Assembly (NCBI GenBank): GCA_036394995.1
Contig: DASWED010000112.1
Span: 1-64,000, forward strand
DNA from: DASWED01 sp036394995
Lineage (GTDB): Bacteria > Actinomycetota > UBA4738 > JACQTL01
Reading direction: 5' to 3'
DNA: 64,000 bases
The notes under the pieces are model-generated. The model saw nothing but the letters and a program-made list of their open reading frames with translations, had not been told where the DNA came from and made no database searches. Both the position numbers and the translations under genes were made by a program. Shown piece by piece: positions 34,314 through 42,376 of this stretch (position 1 is its first letter; every line of letters starts with the position of its first letter).

Positions 34314-35450
34314 TCAGGCCGCCGGGCGGCCGAGGCGGGCCGATGCCACCAGGACCTGGCCCAGGGCCAGGCTGGCGTCGCCGGGCGGGATCCGCTGGGG
34401 CGGATACACGTGGAATCCCTGGGTGGCCAGGCGGGCGGCCGTGTCCGAGACGAGGAGACCGTCCGCGAACAGGGCGCCGGCCAGGACCACCCGGTCCAGC
34501 CCGGTGTCGATGCGGAGGAGCCGGCAGATCGCCAGGATCCCGGCGGCCATCGTGCGATGGAACCGGCCGGCCACGGTGCCGGCGGAGCGGCCGTTCCCCA
34601 GGTCCTTGACCACGGCCCGCACGATCGGCCTGGTGTCGAGGACGAGCGACCCGTCGTCGGTGCCGAGGTCGAACGGGTACTCCATGGTGGCCGAGCCGTC
34701 GGCGGCCCGAGCGAGCCTGACCCACCCGCGGCCCGCTCCCCGATGATGCCCGCGCAGCCCCGCCAGCGACGCCACCGCGTCGAACAGGCCGCCGGCCGAA
34801 GTGTCCGGGAGCGTCCGCTCCGCCCCGCCGCCGGTCGGGGGCTCGCGGGTCACGTTCGGTCCGAGCATGGACGCGGCCCGCCGGAGGACCCCTGCGTCCG
34901 CCGCGTAGACCACCCCCATCCCGTTGCTCCCGGGTCCGGGCACGGCGCGGAGATGCCCCGCGCGACGAGCCTCGACTGCGTCAGCGACCAGGAACTCCCC
35001 GCCCCACGTCGTCCCGTCGTCCCCGAGGCCGGGCTCGTCGAGCACCACGGCGAGGACCCGTCCCTCCAGCCCGTGCTCGGCCATCACCGCGGCCGCGTGG
35101 GCATGGTGGTGCTGGACGGCCACGGCGGGCAGCTCGAGCTCGGCGGCGAGGCTCGCTGCGAACGAGCTCGCGTCGAGGTCCCGCGACACGGCCTCCGGTT
35201 CGATGTCGTGGGACTGACGGGCCCGCTCCAGGGCCTCGACGTAGGCCCGCCTGGCGAGACCGGTCGCCAGGTCCCCGAAGCCGGGCGACAGGCGCGCCCG
35301 GCCCCCGGAGGACAGGCAGAACGCCGCGTCGCGGTCGACGCCCACTCCCAGCACCGGGACGGTCTCACGGGAAATCGAGATCTCCGTTTCCCCGGCCGAC
35401 CGGGGGGAACGGGCGGGACGCCCCACGAGCGCGGCCGCGGGGCGCGTCAC
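34314..35450 (-). CDS. HypF-like carbamoyltransferase, Kae1-type domain only
   Basis: 378 residues matching the C-terminal half of HypF: VQHHHAHAAAVMAEHGL (metal-binding His cluster at about 114-118), VVLDEPGLGDDGTTWGGEFL and PPGDASLALGQ (PPNDGGISLGQ in full HypF). The acylphosphatase, zinc-finger and YrdC domains that make carbamoyl-adenylate in complete HypF (about 750 residues) are absent, and no hydrogenase or other hyp gene is in the window. Function is therefore open: a carbamoyl transfer to another target, or a partner for a separate YrdC protein. GTG at 35450 overlaps the stop of the tiny upstream frame (GTGA); a GTG at 35465 is also possible. Confidence 0.75.
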   Translation of the reverse strand: MTRPAAALVGRPARSPRSAGETEISISRETVPVLGVGVDRDAAFCLSSGGRARLSPGFGDLATGLARRAYVEALERARQSHDIEPEAVSRDLDASSFAASLAAELELPAVAVQHHHAHAAAVMAEHGLEGRVLAVVLDEPGLGDDGTTWGGEFLVADAVEARRAGHLRAVPGPGSNGMGVVYAADAGVLRRAASMLGPNVTREPPTGGGAERTLPDTSAGGLFDAVASLAGLRGHHRGAGRGWVRLARAADGSATMEYPFDLGTDDGSLVLDTRPIVRAVVKDLGNGRSAGTVAGRFHRTMAAGILAICRLLRIDTGLDRVVLAGALFADGLLVSDTAARLATQGFHVYPPQRIPPGDASLALGQVLVASARLGRPAA

Positions 35451-35542
35451 AGCCCGGCCCCCCACTCCACGAGGACCCGTTCGATCCTGGCGGCGAGCAC
35501 CTCGGGATGCCCCGGCCCGCCGGGGTGGTCGATGTACGGCAT
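35447..35542 (-). CDS. Possible 31-residue microprotein coupled to the HypF-like gene
   Basis: ATG at 35542 is preceded by GGAGGCGTTC. The frame begins MPYIDHPGGPGHPE and ends GAGL, with its stop overlapping the GTG of the HypF-like gene. The GPGHPE segment recalls the start of deacetylase-fold proteins but is too short to judge. It may be a coupling leader or a real small protein. Confidence 0.4.
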   Translation of the reverse strand: MPYIDHPGGPGHPEVLAARIERVLVEWGAGL

Positions 35543-35611
35543 GAACGCCTCCGCCCGCACGCTCCCACGCCCGCGCGGGCCGCCATCACGGTCGAATGCC
35601 CCGTCCGCGGC

Positions 35612-35704
35612 GGGACCTTCGCCCGCGCGAGCGTCACCCGCCGGGCGGGTCGGCTCGCCCGCCGGGCGGGTCGGCCGGCCCCCCGGGAACGGGCCACCCG
35701 GCCC
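35612..35704. promoter_or_regulatory. Cluster of putative DevR-type boxes between HypF-like and receiver-like genes
   Basis: GGGTCGGCCGGCCC (35668-35681) and GGGCCACCCGGCCC (35691-35704) both match all eight fixed positions of GGGNCNNNNGNCCC and are 23 bp apart. GGGTCGGCTCGCCC (35647-35660) and GGGACCTTCGCCCG (35612-35625) match seven. Part of the region is a 21-bp direct repeat (GCCGGGCGGGTCGGC), so some similarity comes from duplication. Confidence 0.5.
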
Positions 35705-35762
35705 TGATCGGGACGGACCGCCAGGCTGCACGATCGACGCGGGAGATCGGGAGGTGTTGGCC

Positions 35763-36167
35763 ATGGGAGACGTGGGAGCGGGACGACCCCTCAACGCGCT
35801 GCTGGTGAGCGACGACTTCGTCCGCAGGAATCGATGGGCGGGATGGCTGCGGACCGCCGGGTACCAGACTGCGACGTGCCCCGGCCCGCACGTGACGGAC
35901 GGTTGCCCCCGCCTCGACGACGAGCTGTGCCCCCTGCGGGAGTGGGCGGACGTCGCGGTGGTGGACATCGCCGGCGGAGCCGATTCCGAGCTGTACGGCG
36001 GCTGGGCCGAGCTGGCGTGCACCACGCTCCCTGACGACGGACGGACGGTGTGGGCGCACCACGACGACACGACGGCTGAGGAGAACGAGGGCCGGAAGAC
36101 GCTGGCCCACCCGGTCCGGGCCGAGCACCTGATCCAGGCGGCCCGTATCGCGAGCCGGCGCGTCTGA
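35763..36167 (+). CDS. Receiver-like small protein of unknown function
   Basis: 134 residues, no membrane segment. The start PLNALLVSDDFVRRNRWAGWLRTAGY and the later strand ADVAVVDIAG resemble a response-regulator receiver fold, but the usual acidic pair and phosphoacceptor are not clearly placed and no output domain follows. Cysteines at CPGPHVTDGCPRLDDELCPL could bind metal. GGGAGGT lies 9 nt before the ATG. It is divergent from the HypF-like gene, sharing a box-rich region, and is followed by a hairpin. Confidence 0.65.
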   Translation: MGDVGAGRPLNALLVSDDFVRRNRWAGWLRTAGYQTATCPGPHVTDGCPRLDDELCPLREWADVAVVDIAGGADSELYGGWAELACTTLPDDGRTVWAHHDDTTAEENEGRKTLAHPVRAEHLIQAARIASRRV

Positions 36168-36176
36168 CCGGGCGCA

Positions 36177-36220
36177 GGGGCCGGCGGTGACCACCGGGTG
36201 CGCCCGGCGCCGCCGGCCCC
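36177..36220 (+). terminator. Terminator-like hairpin after the receiver-like gene
   Basis: Eleven-bp perfect arms (GGGGCCGGCGG at 36177-36187 and its complement at 36210-36220) enclose a second short hairpin (CCGGG/CCCGG). It starts 10 nt after the stop codon. The rest of the 207-bp gap to 36375 holds no gene that I can see. Confidence 0.6.
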
Positions 36221-36374
36221 CCGATTCGGGGTGACCGCTCTGGGCTTCGGGGGACAGCGGCCAGAAGGTGCTGCTGCAGCCCGATGGGAGCACAGCGGCG
36301 GGACGCTCACCATCCTCGCCACGGGGGGTTTTGAACACCGGCTCGAGGCCGGACGGGGGCGGGACAACGGGGGC

Positions 36375-36653
36375 TCAGACGGGTCGCCAGGCAGCGGTCT
36401 GGAGCGCCTGCCGCCACGCCCGGTAGTTCTCCACGTGGGCCAGCGGCTCCGCGGCGTGCTCGCACGTCAGCGGGTCCTCGCAGGACGAGTTCCCCTCCAT
36501 CGTGAAGTAGTCGAACCGGCACGTGTCGCAGAAGACGTTCAGCGCCTCGGGCAGATACGGGCAATCCCCCCACGAGCACCCCTTCTCGCCCTCACCGGTC
36601 GCGAAGTCGTACGAGCATCCCGGGCAACTCCGGAACTCCGTCCATCTCGTCAT
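36375..36653 (-). CDS. Small cysteine-rich, probable zinc-binding protein
   Basis: 92 residues with nine cysteines, among them CPGCSYD, CSWGDCPY and CDTCRFDYF, spaced like two zinc ribbons or knuckles. The C-terminal third is helical and Cys-poor. GGAGGTGG precedes the ATG. It follows the CBS gene by 19 bp and is the last gene of a minus-strand operon whose promoter region has DevR-type boxes. I do not recognise the family. Confidence 0.7.
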   Translation of the reverse strand: MTRWTEFRSCPGCSYDFATGEGEKGCSWGDCPYLPEALNVFCDTCRFDYFTMEGNSSCEDPLTCEHAAEPLAHVENYRAWRQALQTAAWRPV

Positions 36654-36672
36654 CGTCGTGCCACCTCCGCTC

Positions 36673-37041
36673 TCACCCCTGAGCCTCGGCCAGCAGATCC
36701 CGTGCGGAGACCATCCCCAGCAGCCGCCCCCCCGACATCACGGGGAGATGCCGCACCCCGATGTCCAGCATCCGGGTGACGGCCTCGTGGACGTCCGCGT
36801 CGGGCGCGACCACCACCGGGTCCTCGGTCATGTACTCGCCCGCCGGCGTGAGCTCCGTGTCGGTGCCGTCGGCGACGGCCCGGACCAGGTCACGCTCGGT
36901 GATGATCCCGACCAGGGAGCCGTGGTCGATCACCGCCAGCGCCCCGATCTCGTTGAACTGCATCCGGGAGGCCACCTCCGAGAGCGGATCGTCGGCCTCG
37001 GCGCACACGACGCCCGGTCGGTATACGGACTCCACGTTCAC
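36673..37041 (-). CDS. CBS-domain pair protein
   Basis: 122 residues making one Bateman module: MQFNEIGALAVIDHGSLVGIITERDLVRA and MLDIGVRHLPVMSGGRLLGMVSARDLL. Such standalone CBS pairs bind adenosine nucleotides and act as energy sensors; the M. tuberculosis homologue of this layout, Hrp1, belongs to the dormancy regulon. GTG start behind AAGGAGGCGGC. Middle gene of a three-gene operon between a small membrane protein and the Cys-rich protein. Confidence 0.9.
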   Translation of the reverse strand: MNVESVYRPGVVCAEADDPLSEVASRMQFNEIGALAVIDHGSLVGIITERDLVRAVADGTDTELTPAGEYMTEDPVVVAPDADVHEAVTRMLDIGVRHLPVMSGGRLLGMVSARDLLAEAQG

Positions 37042-37078
37042 CGCCGCCTCCTTCCTCCCGTGCGGTCCCGCCGGCCGG

Positions 37079-37243
37079 TCAGGCCGCCCGGGGCCTGGTG
37101 TGCCGACCGTGGGGCAGATGTCTCCGCAGCCAGCCACCGGTACCCGCGACGAACGCCGCGAGCGCGATGCCCCCGACCACCACCACCAAGGCGACCAGGA
37201 ACGAATCCCAGAACTTGCTGAGGTCCGGGGCCAGCGCAACCAT
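37079..37243 (-). CDS. Small single-pass membrane protein
   Basis: 54 residues: short polar N terminus, one hydrophobic helix (FLVALVVVVGGIALAAFVAG) and a basic His/Arg-rich tail. GGAGGTGATCGCC precedes the ATG. It is the first gene of the CBS/Cys-rich operon, 37 bp before the CBS start. Function unknown; the basic tail should lie in the cytosol. Confidence 0.65.
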   Translation of the reverse strand: MVALAPDLSKFWDSFLVALVVVVGGIALAAFVAGTGGWLRRHLPHGRHTRPRAA

Positions 37244-37291
37244 GGCGATCACCTCCACCGACAGTTGATGCCGGACCATGGAGGGGCGAAC

Positions 37292-37320
37292 GGGCCGGGA
37301 GGCCCCTCTTGCCCGGGACC
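37292..37320. promoter_or_regulatory. Putative DevR box and phased half-site between CBS operon and GNAT-ligase gene
   Basis: GGGCCGGGAGGCCC at 37292-37305 matches all eight fixed positions of GGGNCNNNNGNCCC. GGGACC at 37315-37320 is a left half-site exactly 23 bp on. A right half (GTCCC) follows at 37335-37339. The box also lies inside a 7-bp inverted repeat (GAGGGGC/GCCCCTC). Confidence 0.45.
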
Positions 37321-37352
37321 TTCTCTCGGGGGGAGTCCCGGAAGAGAGCACT

Positions 37353-37358
37353 AGGATG
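37353..37358 (+). promoter_or_regulatory. Putative -10 TAGGAT of a leaderless transcript
   Basis: TAGGAT ends 6 nt before a GTG at 37365 that is in frame with the acetyltransferase/ligase gene. The ATG overlapping this hexamer (37356) would lie within the promoter and lacks a ribosome site, so the GTG is the preferred start. Confidence 0.45.
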
Positions 37359-37364
37359 GCGCCG

Positions 37365-40076
37365 GTGAGCGACGCGGACACGTATCCGCAGCACCGGGAG
37401 GCGGATGTCGCGCTGCGCGACGGCTCGACGGTGCACGTCCGGCCGGTCCGGCCCGAGGACCGGGAGGCCCTCCTCGTGTTCCTGCGGGCGCTGTCCTCGG
37501 AGTCGCGGGCCCTCCGGTTCTTCTCCGCCGGGGCCGACCTCGAATGGGTCGCCGAGCGCATGTCAGACATGGACTATTCGGCCCGGTTCGGCCTGCTGGC
37601 CACCTCGGGGTCCACCGTGGTCGGCCACGCCGTGTACCTGCGAACCGCTCCCGAACGGGCCGAGGTGGCGCTGGCCGTGGCCGACGCCATGCAGGGACAC
37701 GGGCTCGGCACCCTGCTCGTCGGACAGCTCGCGGAGGTGGCCCACGCGCACGCGATCCCCCTGTTCGAGGCCCAGGTCCTGCCGGAGAACCGCCGCATGC
37801 TCGACGTGTTCCGGGAGAGCGGGTTCCCCGTGGCCATGCGGGCCGAGCCGGGCGCGATCATCGTGGAGTTCCCCACCTCGCTGACCCCGGCCGCCCTGGA
37901 GCGGTTCGAACGACGCGAGCAGACGGCCGCCGTGGCGGCCCTGCGGACGTTCCTCTCGCCGCGGTCGGTGGCGGTGGTGGGCGCGTCGCGGCACCGGGGC
38001 GGGATCGCCGGCGAGGTGTTCCACAACCTCCTGGCCACCGGGTTCAACGGGCCGGTCTATCCGGTGAACCGCGAGGCCGAGGTGGTGCAGTCGGTGGTGG
38101 GGTTCCCCACCGTCGAGGACGCGCCGGACCCGGTGGATGTGGCGATCGTGGTGGTCCCGGCTCCCGAGGTGGCCGAGGCGGCGGAGGCTTGCGGCCGGAA
38201 GGGGGTCCGGGGGCTGGTGGTGCTCTCGGCGGGGTTCGGCGAGGTCGGCGAGGAGGGCCGCGAGCGCCAGCGCGAGCTGGTGGACATCTGCCGCCGCCAC
38301 GGCATGCGCCTCATCGGGCCGAACTGCATGGGGATCCTCAACACGAACCCCGACGTCCGGCTGAACGCGACGTTCGCGCCGTCGTTCCCCGACGCCGGCC
38401 GGGTGGGGTTCCTGTCCCAGAGCGGGGCCCTGGGGCTCGCGGTCATCGACCGGGCCCGGTCCCTGGGCCTGGGACTCTCGTCGTTCGTGTCGGTGGGGAA
38501 CAAGGCCGACATCTCCGGCAACGACCTCATCCACTACTGGGAGGAGGACCCCGACACCGACCTCATCCTGCTGTACCTGGAGTCGTTCGGGAATCCTCGC
38601 AAGTTCGCCCGGATCACCCGCCGGGTGGGGCGGGCCAAGCCCATCGTCGCGGTGAAGAGCGGGCGGTCCCAGGCGGGGGCCCGGGCCACGTCGTCCCACA
38701 CGGGCGCCCTGGTGGCGGCCTCCGACGTCACGGTCGACGCCCTCTTCCACCAGGCCGGTGTGATCCGGACCGACACGCTGTCGGAGATGTTCGACGTCGC
38801 GTCCGTGCTGGCCAACCAGCCGGTCCCCGAGGGGCGCCGGGTGGGGATCGTCACGAACGCCGGGGGCCCGGGCATCCTGTGCGCCGACGCCTGCGAGGCC
38901 GAGGGCCTCGAGGTCCCCGCGCTCCCCGACGAAGCCCGGAGCACGCTGGCGGCGTTCCTCCCGGCCGACGCGTCCACGGCGAACCCGGTCGACATGATCG
39001 CCTCCGCCACCGGGGAGGACTACCGGCGCGCCGTGGAGGTCGTGGCCGGGAGCGGGGTGGACGCGCTGGTGGTGATCTTCATCCCGCCCCTGGTGACCCG
39101 GGCCGAGGACATGGCGGCCGCCGTCCGGGATGCCGCCGACGCCGTGGACGGCCGGATCCCGATCCTGTCGGTGTTCATGTCCTCGGCCGGCGTGCCCCCC
39201 GAGCTGGCCGGGGGGCGGCGGCGCATCCCATCGTTCGCGTTCCCGGAGGAAGCGGCCAGGGCCCTGTCCCGCGCGGTCCGGTACGGGGAGTGGCGGCAGC
39301 GCCCGGAGGGGAACACGCCGCAGTTCGACGACGTCCGCGCCGACGATGCCGCGGGGATCGTCGCCGAGGGCCTCGAGGGCGGGGGCCGGTGGCTGGGCCC
39401 CGACCGGGTCGCGGGCCTCCTCGACTGCTACGGCATCCCCCTCGTGGAGTCGCGGATCGCTCCCTCTCCGGCCGAGGCAGGGGCGGCTGCCCGGGCCATG
39501 GGCGGGCCGGTGGCCCTGAAGGCGGTGGCACCGGGGCTCGTGCACAAGACCGAGGCGAACGCGGTGCGGCTGGACCTGGAAGGAGCCGATGCCGTGGAGG
39601 CCGCGGCGCGGGAGATGGCCGAGCGCGTGACCGCGGCGGGGCATCGGGTGGACGGCTTCCTGGTCCAGCGCATGGTCCCCGCCGGCGTGGAGATGCTGGT
39701 GGGCGTGGTGCACGACCCCCTGTTCGGACCCGTGGTGGCCTGCGGGGCGGGCGGAACCGCGGTGGAGCTGCTGAAGGACGTCGCGGTCCGGGTCACGCCC
39801 CTCACCGACATCGACGCGAGCGAGATGATCCGCTCGCTGGCCACGTTCCCCCTGCTCACGGGATACCGGGGGAGCCCGCCCACCGATGTCGCGGCGCTCG
39901 AACAGGTGCTGCTCCGCGTCTCCACGCTGGTCGAGGCCCACCCGGAGATCGCGGAGATGGACCTGAACCCGGTGATGGTGACGCCTTCGGGGACGGCGGT
40001 GGTGGACGCCCGGATCCGGTTGGAGGCGGCGGCCCCACCGGCGCCGCTGTCGGCCCGTTCAGCCGCCGCTCGTTAA
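37365..40076 (+). CDS. GNAT acetyltransferase fused to ADP-forming acyl-CoA synthetase-like domains (Pat-like)
   Basis: About 903 residues. An N-terminal GNAT domain (about 15-180) has VALAVADAMQGHGLGTLLVGQL for acetyl-CoA. It is followed by a CoA-binding domain (SVAVVGASRHRGGIAGEVFHN), a succinyl-CoA-ligase-like domain (VGFLSQSGALGLAVIDRA, SHTGAL) and an ATP-grasp domain (VALKAVAPGLVHKTEANAV, EMDLNPVMV). These are the same parts as the protein acetyltransferase Pat, which inactivates acetyl-CoA synthetase, though here the GNAT is at the N terminus. The loop RATSSHTGALVAA holds the His that is phosphorylated in active ligases, so it may also make or use acyl-CoA. Probably leaderless from GTG 37365. 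Confidence 0.87.
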   Translation: MSDADTYPQHREADVALRDGSTVHVRPVRPEDREALLVFLRALSSESRALRFFSAGADLEWVAERMSDMDYSARFGLLATSGSTVVGHAVYLRTAPERAEVALAVADAMQGHGLGTLLVGQLAEVAHAHAIPLFEAQVLPENRRMLDVFRESGFPVAMRAEPGAIIVEFPTSLTPAALERFERREQTAAVAALRTFLSPRSVAVVGASRHRGGIAGEVFHNLLATGFNGPVYPVNREAEVVQSVVGFPTVEDAPDPVDVAIVVVPAPEVAEAAEACGRKGVRGLVVLSAGFGEVGEEGRERQRELVDICRRHGMRLIGPNCMGILNTNPDVRLNATFAPSFPDAGRVGFLSQSGALGLAVIDRARSLGLGLSSFVSVGNKADISGNDLIHYWEEDPDTDLILLYLESFGNPRKFARITRRVGRAKPIVAVKSGRSQAGARATSSHTGALVAASDVTVDALFHQAGVIRTDTLSEMFDVASVLANQPVPEGRRVGIVTNAGGPGILCADACEAEGLEVPALPDEARSTLAAFLPADASTANPVDMIASATGEDYRRAVEVVAGSGVDALVVIFIPPLVTRAEDMAAAVRDAADAVDGRIPILSVFMSSAGVPPELAGGRRRIPSFAFPEEAARALSRAVRYGEWRQRPEGNTPQFDDVRADDAAGIVAEGLEGGGRWLGPDRVAGLLDCYGIPLVESRIAPSPAEAGAAARAMGGPVALKAVAPGLVHKTEANAVRLDLEGADAVEAAAREMAERVTAAGHRVDGFLVQRMVPAGVEMLVGVVHDPLFGPVVACGAGGTAVELLKDVAVRVTPLTDIDASEMIRSLATFPLLTGYRGSPPTDVAALEQVLLRVSTLVEAHPEIAEMDLNPVMVTPSGTAVVDARIRLEAAAPPAPLSARSAAAR

Positions 40077-40960
40077 GCCTGCGGCCGGTGCGCCTGGTGG
40101 GACGGGGTCCTCCGCCGGGCCACCAGCACGCTCCGTCCGGCATGGCGCGTCACGTAGTCGCTCACGCTGCCGAGCGCCATCCGGCCCACGCCACCCAGGC
40201 CGCGGTCGCCCACGGCGATGAGGTCCGCATCCCACTCGTCGGCCACCGACACGATCGACGGCCCGGGGCGACCCATCGCCATCTCGCGGGCAGCGACCAC
40301 GCCCAGCGACCGGGCCAGCTCGACCGAGGGCTCGAGGGGCTCGAACCCCTCGCGGTCGCCGTCGACGGTCCACCCCACGGAGCGGCCCCGGAGCACCGGC
40401 ACCACGTGCAGGATGCGAAGGTCCGACCCGGCTGCCGCGGCGATCGTGGCGGCCAGCCGGACGGCCTCCCCGGATCCCTCGGAGCTGTCCACGGCCACCA
40501 GGATCCGGGATGGGAAGCGGCGCGACGGGCGCTCCGGGACGGGGCGCGCCACCAGCACGGGCTTCACTCCACCGTGGACCAGATGGGCCGTCACGCCCCC
40601 CAGGAGGTGGGGCTTCTCGAAGAATCCCGCGTCGGGGCCGACGCAGACCAGGTCGCACCAGTGCTGGGCGGCCTCCGCGGCGAGCAGCGCCGACGGTTCG
40701 CCCACCAGCACCCGGAGATCCGCGTCCACGCCCTCCTTCACGGCCAGCTTCGCGGCCTCCAGCAGCATGGCCTCGGCGGCGTCCAGCCGGGTCAGCCCCG
40801 TGCCGACCCGGGTCGCGCCCACCGGCCTCAGCACGTGCACGATCTCGAGGGTGGCGCCCGTGACCGAGGCCAGGCGGGCGGCCTGGCGGACGGCCTCCTC
40901 GGACCGCGGCGTACCGTCCACGCCGGCGAGGATGCGCTCGAACATCGGCCGGGACTTCAC
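40073..40960 (-). CDS. Tandem universal stress protein (two UspA domains)
   Basis: 295 residues containing two Usp folds: MFERILAGVDGTPRSEEAV (first) and SRILVAVDSSEGSGEAVR with VGDRGLGGVGRMALGSVSDYV (second). The second ends with the G-2X-G-9X-GS type ATP motif, while the first has a degenerate one (GPDAGFFEKPHLLGG). Similar tandem Usps in mycobacteria are dormancy-induced. The GTG start overlaps the stop of the CBS-BON gene (GTGA), so both share one transcript. Its TAA stop overlaps, in the palindrome TTAA, the TAA of the convergent ligase gene. Confidence 0.9.
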   Translation of the reverse strand: MKSRPMFERILAGVDGTPRSEEAVRQAARLASVTGATLEIVHVLRPVGATRVGTGLTRLDAAEAMLLEAAKLAVKEGVDADLRVLVGEPSALLAAEAAQHWCDLVCVGPDAGFFEKPHLLGGVTAHLVHGGVKPVLVARPVPERPSRRFPSRILVAVDSSEGSGEAVRLAATIAAAAGSDLRILHVVPVLRGRSVGWTVDGDREGFEPLEPSVELARSLGVVAAREMAMGRPGPSIVSVADEWDADLIAVGDRGLGGVGRMALGSVSDYVTRHAGRSVLVARRRTPSHQAHRPQA

Positions 40961-41664
40961 GGTCGCGCTCCGTAGGGCAGGACCCCCCACGGCGCGGGGA
41001 CGTACGGACGAACGTCCGTGTCGTCGAAATCCGCGGTCATGTGGCTCACCACCTGGACCACGCCCTCCACGCCGTACGTCATGCGAACGAGCGCGGGGAT
41101 GAGGCTGGCCCGCTCCAGCAGTCCCGACAGCGTCACCACCCCCTGCTCCACCGAGACGGTGATCGACGCCGGGTCGATCCACAGCGCCTCCAGGACCACG
41201 TGGTCCTCGATCTCCTCCTGGATCTCACGGTCGGGCCGGAGGAACGCCTTCAGCAGGTCCCGGCGGGCCACGATCCCAACGACCCGACCGTCGGAGTCCA
41301 CCACCGGCAGGGACCGGTACCCGTGCTCGTGCATCAACCGCGCGACCTCCGCCAACGGGGCATCGGGACCCACGGTCACCGCGGGCGCGGTCATGAGCTG
41401 GCCGGCCAGCGCCCCGGAGGCCTTCCGGCGCTCCGTCGACCGGCGGCGGCTCTCGAACAGCGGGCCGGGCCGGGGCTCGGGGTGCTCCTCCTTCAGCAGG
41501 AGGTCGGCCTCGGACACCACGCCCACCACGTGCTCCCGGGCGTCGATCACCGGCAACGCGGCCACCCGGTGCTCGGCCAGGCGGTGGACGATCTCCTTGA
41601 ACGGAGTCTCCGTGGTCACCACCGCCACGGTCGTCGTCATCACGTCCTTCACCCGGCGCTTCAC
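40957..41664 (-). CDS. CBS-domain pair with C-terminal BON domain
   Basis: 235 residues: CBS 1 (VKDVMTTTVAVVTTETPFKE, HVVGVVSEADLLLKEE), a basic linker, CBS 2 (RLMHEHGYRSLPVVDSDG, VVGIVARRDLLKAF) and a BON domain (ITVSVEQGVVTLSGLLERAS). CBS pairs sense adenine nucleotides; BON domains bind membranes or partner proteins. GTG start behind GAGGAGGTGG. First gene of the operon with the tandem Usp, reading away from a triple DevR-box array. Confidence 0.9.
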   Translation of the reverse strand: MKRRVKDVMTTTVAVVTTETPFKEIVHRLAEHRVAALPVIDAREHVVGVVSEADLLLKEEHPEPRPGPLFESRRRSTERRKASGALAGQLMTAPAVTVGPDAPLAEVARLMHEHGYRSLPVVDSDGRVVGIVARRDLLKAFLRPDREIQEEIEDHVVLEALWIDPASITVSVEQGVVTLSGLLERASLIPALVRMTYGVEGVVQVVSHMTADFDDTDVRPYVPAPWGVLPYGARP

Positions 41665-41737
41665 GGCCGCCACCTCCTCGCGTGGGGAACGGCGAGTCCT
41701 CGACCTCACCGTAGGGGCCCGCGGCTGGCGTCCGGAG

Positions 41738-41797
41738 GGGGCGAGTGGCCCGCTTCCGGCGGGACTCCCGGCCTGCCCGCGGGGGGACGTTCGGCCG
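41738..41797. promoter_or_regulatory. Array of three putative DevR/DosR boxes at exact 23-bp spacing
   Basis: GGGGCGAGTGGCCC at 41738 (all eight fixed positions), GGGACTCCCGGCCT at 41761 (seven) and GGGACGTTCGGCCG at 41784 (seven) start 23 bp apart. The array sits in the 220-bp divergent region between the CBS-BON/Usp operon and a single Usp gene. TACGGT on the minus strand (41709-41714) could be the -10 for the CBS-BON side. Confidence 0.6.
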
Positions 41798-41884
41798 TGA
41801 TCACACCGGCGGGCGGATGCCAGCGTGGGGACGAGATCGGCACGCACCGCCACGGCGGGACCGTGCCGGAAGGAGGGCAGTGCG

Positions 41885-42298
41885 ATGTTCGAGAAGATCA
41901 TCCTGGCGGTGGACGGGTCCGAGGCCTCCGAGCGCGCCGTGCCGCTGGCGGCCGAGCTGGCCCGCACCGGCGGTGGCGAGGTGGTCGTGGTGCACGTCGC
42001 GGAGACGTTCGTGTCCTGGAGCGTGGCGGTCGACGCCGAAACGCCGTCCGAGGCGGCGGACCTGGCCGACGGCGTGGTCCGGACCCTCAAGGACCTGGGC
42101 GTGAGCGCGCGCTCGGAGGTTCGCACGGCGGTCCACGGCTTCGCCGCGAAGACCATCCTGGAGGTGGCGGACGAGGAGGCGGCCGACCTGATCGTGGTGG
42201 GGTCGCGCGGCCGCGGGGACCTGTCCGGGCTCCTCCTGGGCAGCGTGACCCACAAGATCCTGCACCTGGCGCACATCCCGGTCCTCGTCGTTCGGTAG
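41885..42298 (+). CDS. Universal stress protein (single UspA domain)
   Basis: 137 residues, the normal length for one Usp domain. MFEKIILAVDGSEASERAV begins the fold; the ATP-binding loop VGSRGRGDLSGLLLGSVT fits G-2X-G-9X-G-S/T. Hence it probably binds ATP and acts as a cytosolic stress or dormancy protein. GAAGGAGG precedes the ATG by about 8 nt. It is divergent from the CBS-BON/Usp operon and is followed by the sensor kinase on the same strand. Confidence 0.92.
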   Translation: MFEKIILAVDGSEASERAVPLAAELARTGGGEVVVVHVAETFVSWSVAVDAETPSEAADLADGVVRTLKDLGVSARSEVRTAVHGFAAKTILEVADEEAADLIVVGSRGRGDLSGLLLGSVTHKILHLAHIPVLVVR

Positions 42299-42336
42299 GG
42301 CGATCCGCTCGCGACGGCCACGGGCGGGGCGGGCGT

Positions 42337-42370
42337 GTCCGTCGACGGACGGGCTCCGCGTTGATACCTT
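42337..42370 (+). promoter_or_regulatory. Palindrome and -10-like element upstream of the sensor kinase
   Basis: GTCCGTCGACGGAC (42337-42350) is a perfect 14-bp palindrome. TACCTT at 42365-42370 ends 6 nt before the GTG start of the kinase, with no ribosome site between. The palindrome would sit at about the -35 region, where a repressor or activator could act. It does not match the DevR-type pattern. Confidence 0.4.
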
Positions 42371-42376
42371 CCGCCC

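Noticed and set aside
35447..36367. A 306-residue minus-strand frame containing the microprotein
   Set aside because: Its upstream part lies antisense to the receiver-like gene and the box region; only the last 31 codons have their own ribosome site.
36238..36374. Possible small gene between the hairpin and the Cys-rich gene
   Set aside because: Frames are short, with no ribosome site and no recognisable composition.
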